From Gnetum montanum (taxonomy: Eukaryota > Streptophyta > Gnetopsida > Gnetales > Gnetaceae): DNA of 64,000 nucleotides. Numbering within the stretch: the stretch's first letter is position 1; each line of letters starts with the position of its first letter. A program made the translations under genes and the position numbers. The stretch is taken from positions 228,693 to 292,692 of the forward strand of contig MNCI01005856.1 of assembly GCA_015680685.1 (NCBI GenBank), given 5' to 3'. The notes under the pieces are model-generated. The model did no database searches, was not told where the DNA came from, and saw only the letters and a program-made list of their open reading frames with translations. Positions 56,930 to 64,000 of the stretch are shown here, piece by piece.

Positions 56930-59900
56930 TACAATCTCTTCTACCTTTGAAGCTTTATAGCCAAAAACATCAACTAAAGATTATGTGATCTCCTTAGGTG
57001 AGAGAAATGGATAGCCTAAGTCCTTAATTGAAACATAAAAGATCTCAATAATTTTAGGGTCATCTACACTAGGTCTTATTTCCATCTTATCATCCTTCTC
57101 TATGTTAGTTGCATTTATTTTCCTCTCCTTCGTCTTTGCCTTTATACAATTTTCAAAGGCTTTTAAGAAATCACTAACACCAATTTTCTCTATGAATATA
57201 TCTTTTATCTTTATTTCCATCCTTTCGTTTCTAACTTATGTAGTGAGAAGTAAGTTTTTCCCCTTTTTTTTGATAAGCTAGTTTATTCCTCCTATGTTGC
57301 TTATCCTAGTATTTCCATACAGTGAAATTATTCCTCAACATGTGATTGAAGGCCACCATGATCAATAATTCAGCTTATTATTTAGTATGATTAGCTAACA
57401 TGACATCCAACAAGTCTCTCAAACACAAATAGGAATAAGCTCTAGGATTTTGATGAATCATAGTACTCCTAGGAAGATCAACTTCTAGTTTCACCACCTC
57501 TTCATTCAATTGTTTGATTGTTAAGACCAAATTTTCCTTCCTCTCCTTCATCACCAATAACTTCATGGTAATGTCCATCACTACATTGATTGCTTCACTA
57601 CTAGTGAATTCATCTCTATTACATATTGAATGATAGCATCCATTCTCTCCTTTACCATGGGATCATCATTTAAGAGAGATTGAAAATTAAGATTTGAATT
57701 AGAGACCTTATCATGATCCACTATTATTAGAACATTTGTAAAAAAATTCATCTATAACATCTCTAACCAACAATTTTAACTAGACATTTTTCAACCACTA
57801 AAATTAATAAAAAAAAAATGTAAATGTAGAAGACATAAACACAAAATAAAAAAATATAAAAAATAATATAGAAAAAGAAATTTTACAACTCATGAAAATA
57901 GCCTTTAGTATATTTTTTATGCCATTAACCATGTCTTTGACTAACTCCTCCTTGTCAACATGATCCCATACTAACCTAAACATATCTTTGACATGAAAAT
58001 GCAAAATTTAAAAATATGAAATTAAGTAAAAAGGTTTAAAAATTATCAATAATTATAGCTATGCATAAAAAAAGGAAAAAGAAAATCACTAACTTACCAA
58101 TGGTTAATAGTCATTTCTTCTTTAATTTTTCTCTAGCCATTACATCCTGACTTTATTAGGGATCTCTTGCTATTGAGATAGTAATCCAATGGTCCTAGGA
58201 GGGGATGTCATGTTGTCCATGTCAATGTCATCCAACCCATGATTTGTAAGAGAAAACATTAGTCATTCTTATCCTAACAAAAATCATATATATATATTCA
58301 AATGCTAAAGTATTCTTAATCTTACCTTCTTATCCCAAATCAAGATCCAATATGAACACGAATAGCACTTGTGCCTAGGGATCATCCTTTGCTCTCTCCA
58401 TGGCTTCTATTTCCTCCCTTACTTTTGTTTTTGCATCCTCCCAAGATCTTGGTTCTTTATTTTCTTTAGCTTTTCTATCTACCTCTTCTTGTGCTATTCT
58501 CTCTTCTTCTTATCAAGACCTTCTTTCTTCTTCTTCTTTCCTTCTACTTCTCTCTTTCTCCACTACTTTGGATAGTGCTTCCCTCTCTACCTTCTTCTTT
58601 GTCTTAACCATAGCTATACATATCAATAAAAAATGAGAGTTATAAAACAAAAATATCAAAATATTAAAACAAAATAAAACATTAAAATCAAAAAATACTA
58701 ACTCTTAAAATAAAAATCTAGAATAGGAATATTTGGCTAACTTACCCAATCTCTTTACTACCTTATTACTTTAGCTTCTAAATCCTCCTTAGAGTCATAG
58801 GTATTAATTGCTTCAATAGAACTATCTTTCATCTTATTAAACAATAATCCTCATCTTGTGTTTTGAAAGCATACTCCCTCCATGCCTCCATCTCTTGCAC
58901 AAGATTCTTGCAAACTAATCATTTCCTAGGTAATACCACACTATTAGGAATGGAGGACTTAACCACATCCTTATATAATGATAATGCTACCTCCATGGAA
59001 CCATCCAATGTTAAAGGAAGGACTATCATAGTGTTTTTTACACTTTGGCACATAGGGTAGGAGAAATTATCCTCATTCAAAAATTTCCCTTATTTATCAT
59101 AATGGGCTAGAAACTTAGTAGAATAATGTAACATTTCATAGTAGAAACTAAATTTGATAAATTTTTTGGAACTTCCACCATCTATAATATTAATGTTTCT
59201 TAACTCACAAAACAGTCTCTCATCTAAGTAACTAGCCCAATTGTAGTGATTCCCACTAATCATGATATTATAGATCACAAAGAGTCTCAAGGGGAAAGCA
59301 TTCCTATGTTGCTTATTTTTTCCATAGAATATCCACTCAATAAAAAAATAATACATGTGTACAAGATCATGGTTCTCACATTTGAGGATGTTATATTCCA
59401 CATCTCCATATTGAGCCCACTTTTAAATGATTATTTGATTAGCTATTGAGAGATTAACATTTTCCTCAACCTCCATGTCAAGACTGGGAAAGTCAAACTA
59501 GTGCCTAACCAAATTCTAGTTTCAAGCTAAAATGGCCACTCTATCCTAAACCTGGAATACAAATAGTCACTACTAGCTTAAATAACATCTCATCATGGTA
59601 ATAACATCCATGAGTGAGATGTTGGAAGACCTTAGTATAAATAAATGGATCAATCCTACATGATCCAAGTTAGGGAGATATTTCATCCTAAGTCCACTTA
59701 TTAGCCACACATGAGTAGGAGGAGTGTTGTGTACATTTGCTTATAAGCTTCTCTACTTCACATTCCTAAGATGAATGTACAGAACCTTTAAAATCTTGAT
59801 TTTATCTACAAAAAGGAAAACATAGGTTACTAAGAATGTGTCATACATAGCTAGACAAATCTAAATTACAATGTAGGATTAATAAAACTAAGTATGAAGA

Positions 59901-60745
59901 AAAAAAATCAACATTAGGAAACTCTTCTTTAGGATCCACACGGATGAGAGAATCCTTAGACTACTCATTCCTTACATCAAAATCAAGTGTATCAGAACTA
60001 GTTTGTAAGAATTCCTAGTACCATTAGTATTTATAGAACTTGTCTACCTCATCCAAGAATCAAGCAAACATAGTAGGATGCTAATTTTGCTCTAGAGCCA
60101 CCTCGCATAGCATCTACTCCAACATCTTTAGGTAAGAATCTTTACGATCAAGATTATTGAATTTGAAAGATTAAAAAACCACATAAACCAATAGCTTAAA
60201 CTACAAAAGGAACCTTGAAGACTTAAAAGTTCAAGGAAAAAATAAGAGTGCATATCAATTTATTTGGAGACTATGATATGTGTTCTTTTAGGGTTGAATA
60301 AAATTTGGATACAATAGAGATCAAGTAGCAAGGTAGGGTCAGTGTTGAATTTTTTGAAGAAATGACTCCTCTACAAACAATCTTGTTCCTTACATTGGAC
60401 GTCACAACTTTGAGTTATAATATTTGTAATTATATCAACATCACTTGAGTCTTGGATAATACACCTAAGAAACCTAACACTAATGCCACAATATATCCTC
60501 TTAAGTGTATGTGAGACTACGAAGTGAAAAATCAAAGTCCATACAAGCACATGAAACTTATTGATGTAGAAATATAAAAAGCATCTGATGCCTAGATGAG
60601 CCCAAATTAATGTGAGTTAGAGGGATTGATCAACAATAATAGGGAGATCTTTTATCCTTTTAGGCCTCTTAGTAATTTCAAGGGTGTCATCACAAATTAG
60701 GAAAAACATAAAGTCAATCAATAAAAGCCTAGGGATGACCCTACC
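56930..60745 (-). pseudogene. Antisense extra gene, copy V (F), highly decayed
   Basis: On the - strand the family order is kept. HAD-like (about 60745-60470): LLLIDFMFFL, IWAHLGIRCFLYFYINKFHVLVW. Second domain (59401-59090): FPLRLFVIYNIMISG, YNWASYLDERL, FSFYYEMLHYSTKFL, and a SYPMCQSV to LDGSMEVALSL part (about 59040-58900). Linker rich in K and E (58600-58390). Then RLVWDHVDKEELVKDMVNGI (about 57960), a helical part (57581-57378, LVLTIKQLNEEVVKLEVDL) and the last domain (57220-56981, IFIEKIGVSDFLKAFENC). Stops and shifts are frequent. No pol partner is seen; it would be expected to the right on the + strand, where other elements now lie. Confidence 0.5.
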
Positions 60746-61770
60746 TCTACAAAACAACATGTAAAATTAATGTTCATTCCATGAGATAAGCATAAGATGC
60801 ATCAAAACTACAAATATCTAGCTAAAAAACATTAAATAAGATCAAATAATATCAATGATAATATAACTTAGGCACAATACATGATTTTCAATGTTTTCCT
60901 ACTAGAATTTAACATTTGAGGTAACATTGATACTTATGTAATTTTTCTAATACCTAGCTAGGTTCTATAATTAACCTTTTTCCCATTCTTTATCCTAACA
61001 TTTAGATACATTTCTCTAGCCTCGAGGCATCTAATCATTTCTATTTTGAGACTTACACTCTCATTCATGACATCCTAGACTTACTCAAATTTCAGGCATC
61101 ACATTGTCCTAGACTTGATCAAACTTTCAAGTTCTTCCCCTTCTAGACTTACATTAACACTTAGTTAAATTTTTATTATTTTTTCAACAATAATACTTAA
61201 ACCAAATTTTACTCACTCACCCATGATGCTTAGGCAAATTTTGATTTATATTTCTTTGCTGACTTAGTACTTAGCAAAATTTTAGTTTTCCATCTACCCT
61301 ACACTCTTGGATATTATAAAATTTTGCAATTCCCTCCTTAGCCTTCAAATACATAGAAAAGTTTTAGTTTTGGATTCTACCCTCTTCCAACACTTACAAG
61401 TCTTTGTAGTGTCTCTTCCTACCTAGTGCTTATGAAAATTTTAACTCTCCCTTTCTTCATCGTCCCTTGGATGCCTATAAATGTTCTCTTTCCTACTCTC
61501 ACTAGTTAGCCAAATATCTATCTTCCCATGTCCTTTGCTTTTTTTATATACTTAGGAAAATTTTTCAGTTTTTACCCTTCTCCAAAACTTTGAATTTTTT
61601 TCCACCTAATCAACTAGCCTACCTAACCTCATAAATACCTAACCATCCAACATTGCTTATCTTGGAAGCATTCCAACCTCCTTAACTTGACCAAAAAGGA
61701 TTCTCCCTACCTATGAGGTCCCTAGCCATACTAAGCTCTACTTACTTCCCTTTTTCTCATCTTCTTGAGG
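60746..61770. other. No recognised feature
   Basis: AT-rich text with many AAATTTT and CACTTAG phrases (for example around 61090-61560). No open frame or repeat family was recognised. Confidence 0.4.
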
Positions 61771-62060
61771 ATTAAGAGCTTAGAAGGAGGGTTGAATAAG
61801 TTTCCTAATTAAAATCAATGAAGCCATCAAAATCAATTATAATTTTTATGTGGTTCCCCAACTTGGGTAGTCCATAGAGCATAGAATATATGCATACCTC
61901 TAGACTTTTTTACTTAAAAAATGTGAGCTCTATAATGAAGTATTTTATCATTCAAAAAACACTTAACCTAACAACGTCCCAACAAGCATAATGAAGATGT
62001 CTTCTCACAAGAGGCACATCAACCATGTAGGGCTATAAAGAAAGCAAGAAAAAGATCAAG
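61771..62060 (-). repeat. Fragment of a copia-type LTR end, inverted
   Basis: On the - strand the text GACTACCCAAGTTGGGGAAC followed by TTATTCAACCCTCCTTCTAA closely resembles 63350-63445 on the + strand. It is part of an older, oppositely oriented copia LTR of the same kind. Confidence 0.5.
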
Positions 62061-62256
62061 GAGAGAGTGTAAATTTATTTACAAAGTCCTTACAATGAGA
62101 TTCAATTCAACCAATACATATAATTGATAATATAATGAAGGAAAAATACAAAATCTCTTTCAATAGCCTTGGATAGATTTGACAATGAATAGTAATTTTA
62201 CATTTTCCAAGAATTCCACTTAGTATTATGTGGAACTTTTAGTGTGTTTTGGTGTG

Positions 62257-63456
62257 TGTTAAAACATTAAGAAAAATGGAGTTAAAGTTTGTTTGCATGA
62301 TTGTATGGTTATTGTGTTTGTAGGATTACATATATGGGAAAACAAGATGAGCTAAAGCCTACATAAAGAACAAGGAATGACCTATTTAGAGCTCAAAGAA
62401 GGAGGTCATCCACATGGTCTTTAAATAAACATCCAAAGAACATGAACAAGGACTAGATACTATACAAGCAAAGTTATCATCATCAAATCATGTAGAAGAT
62501 TAAGGCTATGGACAAGGAACAATGACGTTAAAAGATAAAGAAAGTGGAAGAAAGACATCTTTTGAAGATAACAAACATCTTGGTAGAATTTGAGTAATTT
62601 CAAGTAAAAATGTCTTCAAGAAATTGTAGATGTTTTCATCACAGAAAGACATGTCCACCAAATGAAGGCTAGTACTAGAAAGATGAATTCCACAAGACAA
62701 AGACATCTTCTAGAGTGGAGACTTCAAAAATACTTCTTTCATGAAACAAATTCGTCTTCTCATAATTGAAGGAAAATTCAAAGAGAGATCTTAGGCATGA
62801 AGAAGACATCTCCCATGATTGTTAATGATCACTGGCTAGCTATTACATGAGTTTTGAGATGGATTTAGAAACATGGTAGCTATAAGAAGACTTGATGTGC
62901 ATTGGGAAATGCACAAGCTTATTGTGTAATCATTGTATAGTAATTTGTAATCATTGAATTTTTTATTGATCCTCATTGTATTATCATTTTGGCATTGTAA
63001 AATGTGTTATACCCAAACGTACAAGGATCCAAAAATAGAGTTTCATTTATCCCTTGTAATTATTCTTCCTTGTTTTCATGCAGGGTTGATGTGCTTGAGA
63101 TTGCTTGGATCTTATGGGATTAAGTTGTTGATGCTATAGTAAAACACTCTAGTAAAGAGCTTAAGATTTTAAAGGTTTTGGAAGCCTTGAAACCACATTT
63201 CCAAGCTTGATAGGACTTTGTAGGGTTGAGTGATTGGTGTTGCCATACAACACTTTGGAGCAAGGCTTGAAGATTTTAGAGGGTTTCGACCCTTCAACCA
63301 TATTTTAAGAGCAACAAAGTCGAAAGGTATGCTAGTGATCTAGCCTCCAAGTGTGGACTACCCAAGTTTGGGAACCACATTAAATTTAGTGTGTGGCATT
63401 TGTGTTAAAAATTTTTAATTTGGAAAATTTATTCAATCCCCTTTCTAATGTTAACA
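62257..63456 (+). repeat. 5' LTR of a Ty1/copia element
   Basis: It begins TGTTAAAACATTAAG and ends CTAATGTTAACA, with TTTATTCAATCCCCTTTCT just before the end, a form common in plant copia LTRs. A degenerate initiator-Met-type primer binding site and a copia gag follow. Length about 1.2 kb; only one LTR is in the window. Confidence 0.6.
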
Positions 63457-63465
63457 ATCCACAAG

Positions 63466-63480
63466 TTGTATTGAAGCCTA
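63466..63480 (+). promoter_or_regulatory. Degenerate primer binding site of the copia element
   Basis: TTGTATTGAAGCCTA resembles the plant initiator-Met site TGGTATCAGAGCC with C-to-T and G-to-A changes, ten bases after the LTR. Confidence 0.4.
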
Positions 63481-63499
63481 GTACTCTTTTGTTATTATC

Positions 63500-64000
63500 A
63501 ACTTCAATAGTGAACAATGAAGGGGACATCTTACATAAAGCCACCCATGTTCAAAGGATTCAACTTTGCCTATTGGAAAGTTAGAATGCAAGGGTTCATT
63601 AAATACATTAAGTTTAAAGTATGAAAGTTAATCCAAGAAGGCTATGCTCCACCTATTGACACCATAACTAGCATCATCAAGCCCCGCAACAATTGTCTTA
63701 ATAAGAAAAGGATAAGTTCATGTTTGATTCAAAAGCAAAAAATTGTTTATATTGTGCTTTGAATAAATATAAATTTAATAGGGTATTAGGATGCAAAAAA
63801 CTAATGAAATTTGACAAACTTTGGAAACTACTTAAGAAGGAACCTCTATTGTTAAGTAATCAATTTTTTTGGTTTTTACAAAGTGAATATGATGAACTCA
63901 AAATGAGAGAAGGTGAGAAAACGAAAGATTATTTTTCTAGAGATAATGATCTTGTTGTAGCAATTAGAGAAATAGGAAAGGATCTATCCAAAAGAAATGT
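63500..64000 (+). pseudogene. gag: Ty1/copia gag, start only
   Basis: Read across frameshifts: NEGDILHKATHV, then FNFAYWKVRMQGFIKYI-like text, VWKLIQEGYAPPID, KFDKLWKLLKKE, YDELKMREGEKTKDYFSR and LVVAIREIGKDL. This is the usual order of plant copia gag (the W-x-x-R-M-x-x-F-I motif, then the helical repeat part). It runs off the right edge, and stops and shifts show that it is decayed. Confidence 0.75.

Noticed and set aside
58369-58636. Serine/phenylalanine-rich + strand frames
   Set aside because: They are the complement of the K/E-rich linker of antisense copy V.

Overview
The window is plant nuclear repeat DNA. It is AT-rich and consists almost entirely of old, nested LTR retrotransposons. 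I find no host gene that clearly lies outside a transposable element, and no tRNA or rRNA gene. The dominant family is Ty3/gypsy of the Tat/Ogre type: its pol order is RT, RNase H, a second (archaeal-type) RNase H, then integrase, and RT begins after an intron-like acceptor. A large-genome seed plant fits, but the species cannot be told from this sequence. Most reading frames carry stops of the C-to-T kind (CAG to TAG, CGA to TGA), as expected of long-methylated dead copies.

Layout: element A (1-10923, + strand, left end outside the window) is followed directly by a second tandem LTR copy (10925-12512). Element B (12895-23241, +) is an internally deleted copy with both LTRs. The 3' end of a different element, G, lies at about 23242-24650. 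Element D (about 24650 to 34934, continuing at 53311, +) is interrupted inside its 3' LTR by element C (34935-53310, - strand, both LTRs, gag, PR, RT-INT, several assembly joins). Fragment E (- strand) follows at about 54641-56600. Another copy of the extra gene, F, lies at about 56930-60745. A Ty1/copia element starts near 62257 and runs off the right edge.

The most interesting content is an extra gene on the strand opposite to pol, just upstream of RT. In C, the only copy where both flanks are visible, it lies between PR and RT. Five diverged copies are present (A 1-3240, B 15105-16403, D 24650-24985, C 42760-46335, F 56930-60745). Copies A, B and C share GT-AG introns and nearly the same exon sizes (450/449/450 and 275/272/271 nt). 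The first visible exon reads like an FCP1/NIF-type HAD phosphatase domain that has lost its catalytic aspartates. It is followed by a conserved unknown domain, a charged linker, a helical domain and, in C, an acidic tail.

Three further kinds of non-coding structure recur across the families: dispersed short words built on ACGCT/AGCGT with family-specific flanks in LTRs, leaders and the regions around the extra gene; arrays of a TAAAACT-centred unit (38-bp period in B and C) at ends of reading frames; and a hairpin enclosing the polypurine tract whose outer arm pairs with the first bases of the 3' LTR. A working hypothesis (inference only) is that the antisense protein and the ACGCT words form a regulatory or anti-silencing module.
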